This document shows positions 49,013-58,768 of a stretch of DNA of 64,000 nucleotides, in pieces; the stretch's first letter is position 1; the number at the start of each line of letters is the position of its first letter. The position numbers were made by a program, and so were the translations under genes. The notes under the pieces were generated by a model, which worked only from the letters and a program-made list of their open reading frames with translations, did not search any database and was not told where the DNA came from. Source of the DNA: Pectobacterium polaris (GTDB lineage Bacteria > Pseudomonadota > Gammaproteobacteria > Enterobacterales > Enterobacteriaceae); assembly GCF_002307355.1 (NCBI RefSeq), contig NZ_CP017481.1:4092001-4156000 (forward strand), written 5' to 3'.

Positions 49013-49896
49013 GCGTTACTGTCCGACGCTTGCTGAGTCGGCGATTTCACACGACGAATGTGTTCTTCCAATTCGGTAAAGGAAGGACGCTCCGTTGAGT
49101 ACAGCGTTTTACGACCGAATTCAACGGCAATTTGTGGAGCGTAGCCATTAAGGCTCGACAATAATGTGATTTTAATGCACTGCAGTACTTTGATTTTTTC
49201 TGCATTTTTCTGACGCAGTAACGCGGCTAATGGGGAGACAAAGCCGTAAGCAAGTAGAATACCCAGGAAGGTACCCACCATGGCGTGAGCGATCATCATA
49301 CCCAACTCAGCAGCAGGCCGGTCAACATAGGCCAGTGAGTGAACAACCCCCATAACGGCAGCGACGATACCAAATGCAGGAAGACCGTCACCCATCATCG
49401 TCAAGCTGGACGCGGGTACTTCGCTTTCATGTTCAATTGTCTCGATCTCTTCATCCATCAGCGTTTCAATCTCAAACGCATTCATGTTACCGCTGACCAT
49501 CAAACGCAAATAATCGGTAATAAACTCAACGACGGTATTGTCAGCAAGAATATTCGGATAGCTCGAGAAGATTTCACTCTCCCGAGGATTATCAATATCA
49601 AATTCCAGGGAAAGCATGCCTTGCTGGCGGGATTTGGCCATCACTCGAAAGAGTAAGGCCATGAGGTCCATATACAATGCTTTATTGTACTTGGAACTTT
49701 TGACCAAAAGAGGGAGTGCACGTAGTGTTGCTTTTATCGCCTTTCCATTGTTACCAACGATGAAAGCACCTACCGCCGCACCACCGATGATCAGCAGCTC
49801 CGAAGGTTGATAAAGCGCACCCAAGGCCCCACCGACCATGAGATAACCGCCGAGTATCGAGGCCACAATTACGATATAACCCAATATAACCAGCAC
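49009..49896 (-). CDS. motA: Stator protein MotA
   Basis: MotA is the membrane stator that turns the rotor. The 295-residue protein has four membrane helices, '[17 protein letters not shown]'-type N-terminus and the '[16 protein letters not shown]' segment. The start codon is GTG (49896) with AAGGAT upstream. A sigma-28 promoter lies inside the preceding flhC. Confidence 0.97.
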   Translation of the reverse strand: MLVILGYIVIVASILGGYLMVGGALGALYQPSELLIIGGAAVGAFIVGNNGKAIKATLRALPLLVKSSKYNKALYMDLMALLFRVMAKSRQQGMLSLEFDIDNPRESEIFSSYPNILADNTVVEFITDYLRLMVSGNMNAFEIETLMDEEIETIEHESEVPASSLTMMGDGLPAFGIVAAVMGVVHSLAYVDRPAAELGMMIAHAMVGTFLGILLAYGFVSPLAALLRQKNAEKIKVLQCIKITLLSSLNGYAPQIAVEFGRKTLYSTERPSFTELEEHIRRVKSPTQQASDSNA

Positions 49897-50030
49897 AAGA
49901 AATCCTTATAATAAAAAAGGTGGGCGGAAAGAGAGATAAAACTGCGGAGCCGTAGCCAGGACGTTCTAGAGGAAGAAATCTATCACCGCCTTCACAACAC
50001 ACAGTGATAGATTCACAAATCGCTACAGGC

Positions 50031-50609
50031 TCAGACTGCGTGTTTTACCTGTTCATCCAGCAGTTGAGGTATTATATCGGCAAGATTTTGCGAAAGTTTA
50101 CGCCTTTTTACCGCTCTGGAAGGGGGTTGGCACAAACTACAAACAAAACTGTTTTTAGGTTGATGAGCGTGGGTAATGAACATCCCTTTGCAGCAATTGC
50201 ATGACGATAGTTGCAGCATACCGCTGTCAACAAACCGGACTAATGTCCAGGCACGCGTCAATGCCAACAGTGGAGAATCACTCTGCGGCGCACACTGTTC
50301 CAGGTAAAGTCGATAAGATTTAATAACCGCTTCAACACCGCTGCACTGCCCATTCTTGATTAAAAAGCTGTAAGCGTTGTAGAACATTGATGAATGAATA
50401 TTCTGTTCCCAGGTCATAAACCAATCCGTTGAAAAAGGTAGCATTCCCTTTGGCGGCGGACTTCCTCTAAGTTCTTTGTACAGTTTAATCAAACGTCCGC
50501 GACTTAACTGAGTTTCACTTTCCAGCATCTGTAAACGAGCACCGAGCGAAATGAGCTCCATCGCCAATTGGATGTCTTTCGCCTCCTGAACAATACTTTT
50601 CTCCGCCAT
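50031..50609 (-). CDS. flhC: Flagellar master regulator subunit FlhC
   Basis: FlhC pairs with FlhD to form the D4C2 activator of class II promoters. The 192-residue protein has the zinc-binding cysteines ('[11 protein letters not shown]' and 'FVCSLCQPP', about residues 137-165) and the DNA-binding N-terminal part. It starts 3 bp after flhD. Its 3' part carries the motA promoter. Confidence 0.98.
   Translation of the reverse strand: MAEKSIVQEAKDIQLAMELISLGARLQMLESETQLSRGRLIKLYKELRGSPPPKGMLPFSTDWFMTWEQNIHSSMFYNAYSFLIKNGQCSGVEAVIKSYRLYLEQCAPQSDSPLLALTRAWTLVRFVDSGMLQLSSCNCCKGMFITHAHQPKNSFVCSLCQPPSRAVKRRKLSQNLADIIPQLLDEQVKHAV
50074..50100 (-). promoter_or_regulatory. Sigma-28 promoter of motAB-cheAW, inside flhC
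   Basis: On the minus strand the -35 is TAAACTTT (50093-50100), the spacer 11 bp, and the -10 GCCGATAT (50074-50081). It lies within the flhC coding region, about 180 bp upstream of motA. Confidence 0.85.
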
Positions 50610-50612
50610 TAC

Positions 50613-50972
50613 TTATGCCCTTTTCTTAGGCAGGTTTTCTTCTTTCGAAGTTAACTGTTGTAATAAGTTACTCGACAACAAAATCCCCGTATGAATTTGC
50701 TGTAAATCATCCACACGTGATTCCTGAGTCAAGACTTTGATTGTATTGTGATCGTTAAAGCGGAAATGGCATATCAGTTGGTTAGTTTCTGCCAATTTCA
50801 CCATCTGCGGTAAAGTCAGTTGCATCAAGATATCTGCCATCTCGTCATTGATTCCCAGACGAAACATTGCAGAAGCTTTTTCATCATTAATTAAGCGTTG
50901 CGCCAGTAACAAATAAGACAGATTAATGTCATAAATGTGTTTGAGTAATTCAGAGGTACCCATATTTCCCAT
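50613..50972 (-). CDS. flhD: Flagellar master regulator subunit FlhD
   Basis: FlhD is the partner of FlhC in the class I master regulator. The protein is 119 residues from the ATG at 50972 ([22 protein letters not shown]) or 116 from the ATG at 50963, which is the E. coli-like start. It has '[13 protein letters not shown]' and '[14 protein letters not shown]', both well conserved. The upstream region carries a CRP site and RcsAB-like box. Confidence 0.97.
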   Translation of the reverse strand: MGNMGTSELLKHIYDINLSYLLLAQRLINDEKASAMFRLGINDEMADILMQLTLPQMVKLAETNQLICHFRFNDHNTIKVLTQESRVDDLQQIHTGILLSSNLLQQLTSKEENLPKKRA

Positions 50973-51201
50973 CCCGACAGGCTATGTTTAAAACATAAGT
51001 TAGGTGATAGACCATATCGCCCAGTTCGAAAATCACTCTCCATTGATGGCATAAAAAACTATCGGTGCCAGATACTGCGAGTTACTACTTTATCATTTCT
51101 TATTCGGGCAATCGTTACTTGCCAACTTTACGCATCACGCTGCGAATCCGTTCATCCGTTGCTTTCTAGTTCCACCCTGAAGACTTGCTTCAACCAAAGC
51201 A

Positions 51202-51215
51202 TAGGATTAATCCTA
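51202..51215. promoter_or_regulatory. Palindromic RcsAB-type box
   Basis: TAGGATTAATCCTA is a perfect 14-bp palindrome that agrees with the RcsAB box (TAAGAATATTCCTA) at most positions. It lies just downstream of the predicted flhDC transcription start, the same place as in E. coli, where RcsB represses flhDC. Confidence 0.6.
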
Positions 51216-51225
51216 AAACAGCGCA

Positions 51226-51255
51226 ACTGTACCGCCTAATCCGTAGCACATACAA
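51226..51255 (-). promoter_or_regulatory. Predicted flhDC promoter
   Basis: On the minus strand, TTGTAT (51250-51255) and TACAGT (51226-51231) are separated by 18 bp. The start would be about 51219, which puts the CRP site centre at about -72. This is moderate in score and depends on the matching geometry. Confidence 0.55.
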
Positions 51256-51283
51256 CGCGACTAAAGAATGATTTTGGCCATTA

Positions 51284-51299
51284 TGTGACACAGATCACA
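51284..51299. promoter_or_regulatory. CRP-binding site of flhDC
   Basis: TGTGACACAGATCACA is a perfect TGTGA-N6-TCACA palindrome, about 310 bp upstream of flhD. In E. coli CRP-cAMP activates flhDC from a site centred at -71.5. Confidence 0.88.
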
Positions 51300-51768
51300 C
51301 AAATGAAAGCATTATGAGCTAAACCCTGTCTGGTCTGATCACTTTTATGCCTATTTTCCCGCCAAAATCGCACACTAAACGTTACAAAAAAGAGCATTGA
51401 AAATAATAAAAAAGAAACAATTTGCTTGCTATATAAATGATAGATATACAAAAAATCCCTTGAGCCCAGAACACACTCCTTTATGTAAGTTTATACCTTT
51501 CACGAAAAACTTACACTTTTTACCCAAAAAACTCTTAACCTCATGTTATGAAGCAATATTTATCTATCCCTATCAGAATACAAACCAATGGCAACAAAGC
51601 AATCGAACTACTAGCAAAAGGTAGGTAAAGAGTTAGCTCATTGATATTAAATAAATTAGTGATTTTCTGGGATTGAGTGCAGGCACTGCAGCATGAAGTG
51701 GTTCGCGGCTTCAACGAGCTCAAAAATCACGCTACAAACAGTGCCTTCAGGACAATAGATGCGTTGGA

Positions 51769-52743
51769 TCACAGAGGCGTTTTCCGATCGCTTTTCACCA
51801 TTCGGTTAACCAGCCAAATACCTGAACATACCAGGACAAGTGCAAAGAAATATTTCCACTCCAGAATGCTTTCATTAAGAAACAATGCTGACAACAGCGT
51901 ACCAGAGACAGGGATAAGGAAATTAAATGGTGCGACCATACCGACCCGATTATATTTCAGCAATTGGCTCCATAATGAAAAAGCGACTGAAGAAAGCAAA
52001 ATAAGGTAGCCTAGCATCAGCACCGCTTTCCAATCAGGTATGATGAGTGTCCCGCCGGTACAGTATCCGGATATGGTCAAAATAATCCCGCCAATAGCCA
52101 GTTGATAACCTGTCATAACGGTTGGATCCATCGTTTGTGATATTCGCTTACCATATATAGTCGATGCAGACAAAATAAATGCGGCAATAACAACGAATCC
52201 ATCACCTAACAGCGTAAAACCAATGTTCATTCCGTTACTGTTGATATTAACGACCATCACACCGACGAAACCTAATATGCAACCAATGAGTTTATTGATA
52301 TTTAATTTATCATTTTGGTATAGATAATGAGCTAGCAGTACGCTGAAAAAAGTACTGGTTGCATTCATGATCGAACCTTTAACACCGGTGGTATAAGCCA
52401 GACCGATATAGAAAAAAACATACTGTAGCGATGTCTGGAATATTCCCAGGGTAGTTAACTGAACTAACTGCCCACGCTGAAAGCGCCCGATGGAGCGTCC
52501 GCTTAACACAGCAAGTACCAAGAGCAACAGCCCAGCGAACGCGAACCGGTAGCCTGCAAAAACGAGTTTTCCAGGGATATCATTATCTGCAATGTGAAAC
52601 AGCTCATAGCCATTTTTAATTGCCGGATAAGCACTTCCCCAGAGCAAACAGCATAATGTGGCGATAAAAAAAACAACTTTTTTATCAGAAAAAAAATGCG
52701 TACGCTTTTCCAAGAAAAATCCCTCCGAAGATAGACTCGCCAT
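51769..52743 (-). CDS. EamA-family (DMT) membrane transporter
   Basis: This 324-residue protein has ten hydrophobic segments arranged as two EamA repeats ('LLWGSAYPAIK' near the start and a second repeat from about residue 185). The family exports metabolites such as amino acids or purines; the substrate is unknown. It stands alone between the flhDC control region and a chemoreceptor gene and has no visible operon partner. I see no motility link beyond position. Confidence 0.85.
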   Translation of the reverse strand: MASLSSEGFFLEKRTHFFSDKKVVFFIATLCCLLWGSAYPAIKNGYELFHIADNDIPGKLVFAGYRFAFAGLLLLVLAVLSGRSIGRFQRGQLVQLTTLGIFQTSLQYVFFYIGLAYTTGVKGSIMNATSTFFSVLLAHYLYQNDKLNINKLIGCILGFVGVMVVNINSNGMNIGFTLLGDGFVVIAAFILSASTIYGKRISQTMDPTVMTGYQLAIGGIILTISGYCTGGTLIIPDWKAVLMLGYLILLSSVAFSLWSQLLKYNRVGMVAPFNFLIPVSGTLLSALFLNESILEWKYFFALVLVCSGIWLVNRMVKSDRKTPL

Positions 52744-52882
52744 AATAGCGTTGAACCTCAGACAAATAAAGTTAGGAGGTAGACTCTTTATTTTTTATTA
52801 TCAATCTGTATGATTTCGCATCACGTATTTCTCTTTTCTTTTTAAAGAGTTAAAAACGTGATCGGGATCGCATCGAATTTGA

Positions 52883-52909
52883 TTAAGGTTTCTCAATATA
52901 TGCCGATTA
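52883..52909 (+). promoter_or_regulatory. Candidate sigma-28 promoter of the second chemoreceptor
   Basis: The -35 is TTAAGGTT (52883-52890), the spacer 11 bp, and the -10 GCCGATTA (52902-52909), about 110 bp upstream of the receptor start. Confidence 0.65.
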
Positions 52910-53022
52910 TCTTTTACATTGGTTGTTTAGCTAATGAATTGTCATTAATGTAGACACTAAAACCTAAACGCCAATGCCGCAGCGAGTGGCATGGTAAATC
53001 ATAAATTCCTGAGAATGAGCGA

Positions 53023-54738
53023 ATGGATATGAAAATAACGTCAAGGTCTGAGCAGCACGCCGAGGCCGGCATGCTGAGCAATTTACGGCTAGTTCCCTTA
53101 TTCATCATTATTCTGGGTGGTATCATGCTGTTATTTGCAGCATCTATCGGCACATCCAGCTATTTTCTACAAAGCAGCAATCAGTCATTAGACGACGTCA
53201 CACAAGAAATCGATACCCGAATGGGGATCTCAAACAGTTCCAACCACCTTCGCACTGCACGTCTGCTGCTCATTCAGGCCGCAGCAGCCGCTCGTATTGG
53301 TGATTCGCAGGTCTTCAATGACAACCTGAAACAGGCTGAGCAGCGCCTGGAACAATCAAAAAAAGCCTTCACTGTTTATGAACAACGCCCAGTTAAAACA
53401 CCTCAAGATATGGCGTTGGACGGCGATCTGCGTAAATCCTATGACGCGTACGTCAACCAAGGTCTTATGCTGATGCTCACCGCGGCAAAACAAGGCTTGT
53501 TTGAAGAGGTTATCACTCTCGAATCCGAAGAAACTCGGGTTTTAGATTTGGCCTATAACAAATTTTTGCTAGAGGCTGTCGCTTACCGCACACAAAGAGC
53601 GAAAGACTTAAACGAAACCGCACATAAAAATGCACTGCTTGGATATTCGTTGATGGGCGGCAGCTTTGCGCTGGCCACCATTTTAACGCTTTTGACGTTC
53701 TTCCTGCTGCGCGGGATCCTCATCAAACCAATAAATCAATTGGTCCTGAGAATTCAGCGCATTGCGCAGGGTGACTTGACTCAAATGTCGGACCGTTATG
53801 GCAGGAATGAAATTGGCACGCTAGCCAGCAACGTTCAACAAATGCAGTCTTCTCTGGTCACGACCGTCACTACCGTTCGAGAAAGTGCAGACTCTATTTA
53901 CCAAGGTTCGACGGAGATCTCATCCGGTAACACTGACCTTTCCTCACGAACCGAACAGCAAGCCGCAGCGCTTGAACAGACCGCGGCAAGCATGGAGCAA
54001 TTAACCGCAACCGTGAAGCAAAACTCAGAAAATGCGCACCATGCCAGCCAGCTCGCGGCAAATGCTTCAGGAAAAGCCAAGCAAGGCGGTGAGATCGTTG
54101 CAAACGTTGTGAACACGATGAACAGTATTTCAGGTAGCTCAAAGAAAATATCTGAGATTACCAGCGTTATTAACAGCATTGCTTTCCAAACGAATATTCT
54201 CGCACTCAATGCGGCAGTTGAAGCAGCTAGAGCGGGAGAGCAAGGTCGCGGTTTTGCCGTCGTAGCAAGTGAAGTTCGCAGCCTCGCACAGCGCAGTGCT
54301 CAAGCCGCAAAAGAGATAGAAACGCTGATTTCTGAATCGGTAAATCTGGTCAGCAGTGGTTCTGTTCTGGTTGATAACGCGGGTCAAACGATGAAAGAGA
54401 TCGTCGATGCCGTCACTAACGTCACCGACATCATGGGTGAGATTGCGTCTGCTTCTGACGAACAAAGCCGGGGAATTACTCAGGTCGGTCAGGCGATATC
54501 TGAAATGGACAGCGTGACGCAGCAGAATGCTTCGCTCGTTCAGGAAGCTAGTGCTGCCGCGGCATCGCTAGAAGAGCAAGCAGCATTGCTTACCCGTGCC
54601 GTTGCGACATTTAAGCTATCCAGCCATTTATCAAATTCAGCTCCTGCTCGGCCGAACGCTCTCGCCGCCAAGGGCCGTTCATCACTCGCCCTACCCCGTC
54701 AGGCTAATACCGAAAACGGTAACTGGGAAACGTTCTAA
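53023..54738 (+). CDS. Methyl-accepting chemotaxis protein (second)
   Basis: This 571-residue chemoreceptor has a membrane helix at about residues 22-46, a four-helix-bundle periplasmic sensor (about 50-200), a second membrane helix, HAMP, and the conserved signalling tip ('[20 protein letters not shown]'). It ends in NWETF, the CheR/CheB docking peptide. The ligand domain is unlike that of the receptor at 43567, so the ligand should differ; it is unknown. Two ATGs lie two codons apart at the start; I use the first. Confidence 0.94.
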   Translation: MDMKITSRSEQHAEAGMLSNLRLVPLFIIILGGIMLLFAASIGTSSYFLQSSNQSLDDVTQEIDTRMGISNSSNHLRTARLLLIQAAAAARIGDSQVFNDNLKQAEQRLEQSKKAFTVYEQRPVKTPQDMALDGDLRKSYDAYVNQGLMLMLTAAKQGLFEEVITLESEETRVLDLAYNKFLLEAVAYRTQRAKDLNETAHKNALLGYSLMGGSFALATILTLLTFFLLRGILIKPINQLVLRIQRIAQGDLTQMSDRYGRNEIGTLASNVQQMQSSLVTTVTTVRESADSIYQGSTEISSGNTDLSSRTEQQAAALEQTAASMEQLTATVKQNSENAHHASQLAANASGKAKQGGEIVANVVNTMNSISGSSKKISEITSVINSIAFQTNILALNAAVEAARAGEQGRGFAVVASEVRSLAQRSAQAAKEIETLISESVNLVSSGSVLVDNAGQTMKEIVDAVTNVTDIMGEIASASDEQSRGITQVGQAISEMDSVTQQNASLVQEASAAAASLEEQAALLTRAVATFKLSSHLSNSAPARPNALAAKGRSSLALPRQANTENGNWETF

Positions 54739-54758
54739 TACTGATACCAAAGCCACTG

Positions 54759-54786
54759 CGAGCATTGTTCACTCGGACAATGCTCG
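54759..54786 (+). terminator. Hairpin after the second chemoreceptor gene
   Basis: CGAGCATTGT (54759-54768) pairs perfectly with ACAATGCTCG (54777-54786) around an 8-base loop, 20 bp after the stop. It lacks a clear T-run, so terminator strength is uncertain. Confidence 0.55.
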
Positions 54787-54805
54787 TATACTGCGGCGTT
54801 CCGCT

Positions 54806-55009
54806 TTACTCTTTTTCTGGCAAGGTCTTTGGCTCAACAAACGTACCGTCTTTGCTATCAACCTCATTGAAAAACCAGATACCAGCTGGGTAATCTTTTA
54901 ATGCAACTAAATACATTATCCCTTCCTGAAACGTTTCTACAGCAAGAATCGTCCCTTCCCGCCGCGTCTTTCCATCGGTTTTAACCGTAACCAGATCATT
55001 AACTTTCAT
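54806..55009 (-). CDS. dsrB: DsrB-like small protein
   Basis: This 67-residue protein closely resembles E. coli DsrB, with the shared MKVND.VTVKTDG start, 'MYLV.L.DYP.GIWFFNE' and 'DG.FVE' near the end. The function of DsrB is not established. In E. coli it lies beside rcsA, downstream of fliR. Here it is convergent with a chemoreceptor gene, and no rcsA is visible in the window. Confidence 0.88.
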   Translation of the reverse strand: MKVNDLVTVKTDGKTRREGTILAVETFQEGIMYLVALKDYPAGIWFFNEVDSKDGTFVEPKTLPEKE

Positions 55010-55219
55010 AAATTTATCTCAAAATAGCTTCTAACATCAAAAAAACAGCATTATCATTTACAACTACGGTAGGAATAGTAGCTGTATGAAATGATTAATT
55101 TTATTTGTTTTTAACAACGCCATATTGACCCTCTCTGTCATTACATATCAATTATTCAGGCAAAAAATTGATCGTTTCTATCCTAGTACATCCGACATAT
55201 TCGCAAAAGAGATTAAAAG

Positions 55220-56635
55220 TTGAACGAACTATTGAACGTTAATGAACAGAGAGATAACGGTGAGTCAGACTACAATCAAGTCATAACATCAGAATGGATG
55301 CAACTGATAGCTACAACCTCACAGAAATCTTTTACTCTACTGCGAACCCTCGCCGATCAGAAAGCCTCCGACTTTGCTGACGCGTTCTACTCCTACATGC
55401 TCAAAGATCAAGAAGCCTCCCTATTTCTTTCCAGTCAGCAAGTCCACGATCGACTCCATGGATCGATGAGCAAATGGATAGCGGACATTTTAACGAATAC
55501 GGGAGATCGTCTGGCTGACCTGATTAACCACCAAAAGAAAATAGGTCAGATTCATGCACGTATTGGTATTCCCGTCGATCTCGTTGAGCGCGGAGCTCGG
55601 CGTCTAAAATGGCACCTTTATGAAGACATCGCACAGGTGGCAGAGGATAAAACGCTATGCTTTGATTCCATGCGTTTTGCCTCTATCTCTATGGATATCG
55701 CCATAGAGATAATGAGCAAAACCTATTCACAATCGCACGATCTGGCTGCTAAAAATGAAGAATCCTATCGGCTATTTTCTATTCTGGAAAATGCCAGCAT
55801 GGAGAGAGAGCGCCAAAATGCATCGCTGCTAAATTGGGAAAATGCCTTTATTTTTAGTGTTGCCACTGGTACGCCTCTTTCCAGCATCCAGGATCTGAGT
55901 GATTCGGAATTTGGCCTGTGGTTTAACCATAAGGGGAAATCCAGTTTCAGCAACATTCAGGGAATACGCACTATCGCCTCCATCATGACAGAAACGGATG
56001 ACTACATTCGCAGCCATAGCACTACCGTACTACTGACACAGCAGGATTACGCCCCGCTACTTAAAACGGTCAGAAGCAAAATTTATAAAATAAATATGCT
56101 GCTGGGATCGCTATTTGACGAAGTCCAAAAACTGGAAAGCGGTAAGGATACGTTGACTCTTCTGTTAAACCGTCGCTTCCTGCCAACCATTCTTAGACAT
56201 GAAATATCGCTGGCAATGCACTCAAGCACCTCGCTCAGCATCGCCATGATTGATATTGACCATTTTAAAACTGTGAATGACACCTATGGCCATGCCGCTG
56301 GTGATAGCATCCTGAAAAGGATTGCAGAAGTGCTATATGAAAGCACGAGGAACAGCGACTATGTTTTCCGCTACGGCGGGGAAGAATTTATGATCGTGCT
56401 TATTGAAACGCCTAAAGTCGCCGCCTATACCATCATCGAGCGGCTGAGAAAGAAAATCCAGGATCACCCTATTTATCTTCAAAACGGTGAAAGCGTTACG
56501 ATGACCATAAGCGCCGGCATCGCCGTCTATAGCGGTCATCCCGATTATGAATGCTTGATAAAAGCAGCAGACGATGCGCTCTATCAGGCCAAGGCCAACG
56601 GCAGAAACAGGATCGAATACGCGCCGGAAGAATAA
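55220..56635 (+). CDS. dosC: Globin-coupled heme sensor diguanylate cyclase (DosC-type)
   Basis: This 471-residue oxygen-responsive diguanylate cyclase makes c-di-GMP. The N-terminal sensor globin (about residues 20-175) has a likely proximal heme ligand His112 in 'IHARIGIPVDLVERG' and a probable distal Tyr57. A middle domain (about 180-310) leads to a GGDEF domain with active GGEEF at 386-390 and the inhibitory I-site RNSD at 377-380. It resembles E. coli DosC and the globin-coupled cyclase studied in Pectobacterium, which affects motility and virulence traits. The start is TTG at 55220; the next Met (residue 26) would cut into the sensor. No dosP phosphodiesterase partner is adjacent. Confidence 0.93.
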   Translation: MNELLNVNEQRDNGESDYNQVITSEWMQLIATTSQKSFTLLRTLADQKASDFADAFYSYMLKDQEASLFLSSQQVHDRLHGSMSKWIADILTNTGDRLADLINHQKKIGQIHARIGIPVDLVERGARRLKWHLYEDIAQVAEDKTLCFDSMRFASISMDIAIEIMSKTYSQSHDLAAKNEESYRLFSILENASMERERQNASLLNWENAFIFSVATGTPLSSIQDLSDSEFGLWFNHKGKSSFSNIQGIRTIASIMTETDDYIRSHSTTVLLTQQDYAPLLKTVRSKIYKINMLLGSLFDEVQKLESGKDTLTLLLNRRFLPTILRHEISLAMHSSTSLSIAMIDIDHFKTVNDTYGHAAGDSILKRIAEVLYESTRNSDYVFRYGGEEFMIVLIETPKVAAYTIIERLRKKIQDHPIYLQNGESVTMTISAGIAVYSGHPDYECLIKAADDALYQAKANGRNRIEYAPEE

Positions 56636-56911
56636 TCATTTTAGCTTGTTGCAAGCCTGCACTTCAGCTCACAGCCGAAAAGAATAGCTCGCTATTCATC
56701 ATCGCAGGTTTGCATCATTCCCCTAGCCAAACAGATGAATTGCCCTCCATTGAACAAATTCATAGCATGAAAACGATAAACCAACGATTTTACTAACCAA
56801 CCCGCCAAAAATTTGATACATATTCAATAAATAAGCATGATCGTCGACAATATGTCATGCAGTGAATCTTTTTATAGTTTGATCTTATTTTGCACAAGGG
56901 AGGAACGAACA

Positions 56912-57130
56912 TTGCAGCGACAGCAGGTATCATCGTCACGAATTTATTCCATTGGGTACGATCCAAAGACGCACAACCTTGAGATAGAATTTAATAATAA
57001 AGATATCTATCAATATGTTAGCGTGCCTGAATCTATCTATAAAAAATTTATTTCTGACGCTGTCGTCTCTAAAGGTCGTTTCTTTGATGGCGTGATAAAA
57101 GATAAGTTTTTATGCCGAAAAATCAGATAG
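56912..57130 (+). CDS. KTSC-domain small protein
   Basis: This 72-residue protein matches the KTSC domain ('SSRIYSIGYDPKTHNLEIEF', 'YQYVSVPESIY'). The function of these proteins is unclear; some are linked to lysyl-tRNA synthetase or nucleic-acid processes. I start at the TTG at 56912 because a very strong ribosome site, GGGAGGA, lies 7 bp upstream and the family begins near 'Q.QVSSS'. An ATG at 56837 in frame would add 25 residues not seen in the family. Confidence 0.78.
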   Translation: MQRQQVSSSRIYSIGYDPKTHNLEIEFNNKDIYQYVSVPESIYKKFISDAVVSKGRFFDGVIKDKFLCRKIR

Positions 57131-57347
57131 ATAAAAATTAACCAATAACAATATCGGTATTTATCGCCGTTCCTTAACGGCGATGAAAACATCGCTTTAT
57201 GCCACATCAGCTTGCCACTTAATCCTCCAACCGCCTTCCAAAATCACAGCTAATCATGTGAATTAAACATATATCCAGATGGTATCTCCTCGATAGTCCC
57301 CTTCAGACTGTGTGAGTATCTATATTATCTAACTAAGGAGAGTTCAT

Positions 57348-57703
57348 ATGATCGCATCGGATATTCAGGGGCTAATCTGTTATTTGCCCAGACCAGTAAG
57401 CATGCTATTGCGCCAAGTGAAGATACGTTCAAAATGGCTCTTGAGAAAGCAAAGGATAGCGGCCAGATATCCAGACACGAACCCAGCGCTAAAGTTGAGC
57501 CTCAACGCTCGAAAGCAGCACAGGAGTTTATGGATTGGGTCTCCATGTCTCATGAAGAAAGATTATTTTTCTCCGTGCTCGCCTCCATGGGAATATCCAA
57601 GGAGCAATACGAGGCAATGCAAGCAGAAGAACGCATGGCGTTAGATCTCAAAGTACAAGAACGTATAAAAGAAATGGCGGAACAAGGTCAACAACTCGCG
57701 TAA
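57348..57703 (+). pseudogene. Unrecognised gene with an apparent 5' frameshift
   Basis: A good ribosome site (AAGGAG at 57335-57340) precedes the ATG at 57348, but that frame is soon unlike a protein and differs from the clean frame downstream. The frame open from at least 57350 reads 'DRIGYSGANLLFAQTSKHA' and runs straight into the 89-residue frame that starts at ATG 57434 ('MALEKAKDSGQ') and ends at 57703. One base added just after the ATG would join them into a protein of about 118 residues. If intact it may simply start at 57434, which has no clear ribosome site. The C-terminal half is charged and helical ('MSHEERLFFSVLASMGISKE'). I do not recognise it. Confidence 0.6.
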
Positions 57704-57757
57704 TGACAATAAACACGCCTGTTACAGAGATATAGTTAGCCTCTTAGCGCCATAAAT

Positions 57758-58657
57758 CTAGCCGCTCGACAAGTCATTAAGCAAAAAATCCAGTAACGTA
57801 CGTGTGCTGGTGGGTAAGTATTTGCGTGAACAATATAACGCATAGACCCCTAGCTCTGGCAATGCGTAGTCTGTCAGAACGCGAACCAGTGCGCCGGTAC
57901 GAAGGTAAGGATCCGTCGTAAAAGCGGGTAAATGAACGATGCCCTCACCCGCAAGCGCGGCATGCAGAAGCACCATGCTATCATTCGCTGCAAAGTTGCC
58001 CGTAACGTCCACTTCATCCATTACCAGATCTACACCGTTAGCCGCTGGAGTTTGGAAGCGCCAGACACGACCAAAACGCGTGTGGTACAAGCAGTTGTGT
58101 TGCCTGAGATCGTCTGGCCGTTGGGGCGTTCCGTTGCGTGCCAGATAGTCGGGCGCTGCGCAAACAACCGAAGCACAGCGGGTCAGCTGGCGTGAAATCA
58201 CCGTCGGATCGAGTTTGTCACCGACATGAATAGCTAGATCAATACGCTGTTCCACCAGATTCAATGACGCATCCTTTAACACCATCTCAATGGAAATTTT
58301 GGGATATTGGGCAGAGTAGCGCCTCAGCGCATCGGCTAGATAGGATTGGCCAAATGAAATACTGCTAGCAACCCGGATCAAGCCATTAGGCTCTTGACTT
58401 TTACTCTCAAGGGCAGCGCCAATATCATCATTCAACGCTAAAATTTGTCGGCAATAGGACAAAATCTCGCTCCCAGCACTCGTCAATCCCAAACTACGAC
58501 TGGAGCGATGCAATAGACGAACGCCAAATGCTTTCTCCAATGACGCAATATAGCGCGTAGCCATGGCACGCGAGATATCCAACTTGTTCGCTGCGGCAGT
58601 TAGACTCCCTAACTCAACCACATCCACAAATACCTGCATGGCAACAAAGCGGTCCAT
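57758..58657 (-). CDS. LysR-type transcriptional regulator
   Basis: This 299-residue LysR regulator has the N-terminal winged helix-turn-helix ('FVDVVELGSLTAAANKLDIS') and the substrate-binding domain, closest in feel to the GbpR/CrgA-like group. It is divergent from the metallo-beta-lactamase-fold gene at 58769 with 111 bp between them. The gap contains a LysR-type palindrome. It is likely to control that gene and itself; the inducer is unknown. Confidence 0.9.
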   Translation of the reverse strand: MDRFVAMQVFVDVVELGSLTAAANKLDISRAMATRYIASLEKAFGVRLLHRSSRSLGLTSAGSEILSYCRQILALNDDIGAALESKSQEPNGLIRVASSISFGQSYLADALRRYSAQYPKISIEMVLKDASLNLVEQRIDLAIHVGDKLDPTVISRQLTRCASVVCAAPDYLARNGTPQRPDDLRQHNCLYHTRFGRVWRFQTPAANGVDLVMDEVDVTGNFAANDSMVLLHAALAGEGIVHLPAFTTDPYLRTGALVRVLTDYALPELGVYALYCSRKYLPTSTRTLLDFLLNDLSSG

Positions 58658-58679
58658 AAGCCCTCATATTGTTCGAAAT

Positions 58680-58698
58680 ATGCAACGTTAATTTGCAT
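58680..58698. promoter_or_regulatory. LysR-type operator palindrome
   Basis: ATGCAA (58680-58685) and TTGCAT (58693-58698) are perfect inverted arms with a 7-bp spacer, fitting the T-N11-A pattern of LysR sites. It lies between the LysR gene and its divergent neighbour. Confidence 0.65.
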
Positions 58699-58768
58699 TA
58701 CTTCGTATTTATTCGTCCGAATTTCGCAACTATAGTCTGGGCTTTATTATCTAGACAAGAGATAAAGA

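Larger units (their letters stand above)
50973..51768. other. flhDC control region and leader
   Basis: This gap of 796 bp has no convincing gene. The part near flhD is a long leader (about 250 nt by my promoter placement). Upstream are the promoter, RcsAB-like box and CRP site. Between about 51380 and 51660 it is strongly AT-rich; an open frame at 51397-51624 shows no recognisable features. Confidence 0.7.

Noticed and set aside
51397..51624. 75-residue open frame in the flhDC upstream region
   Set aside because: AT-rich, with no ribosome site and no recognisable features; likely chance.
52950..52980. TAAAACCT ... GCCGCAGC as a sigma-28 promoter of the second receptor
   Set aside because: The spacer is 10 bp and the -10 is poor; the site at 52883-52909 fits better.
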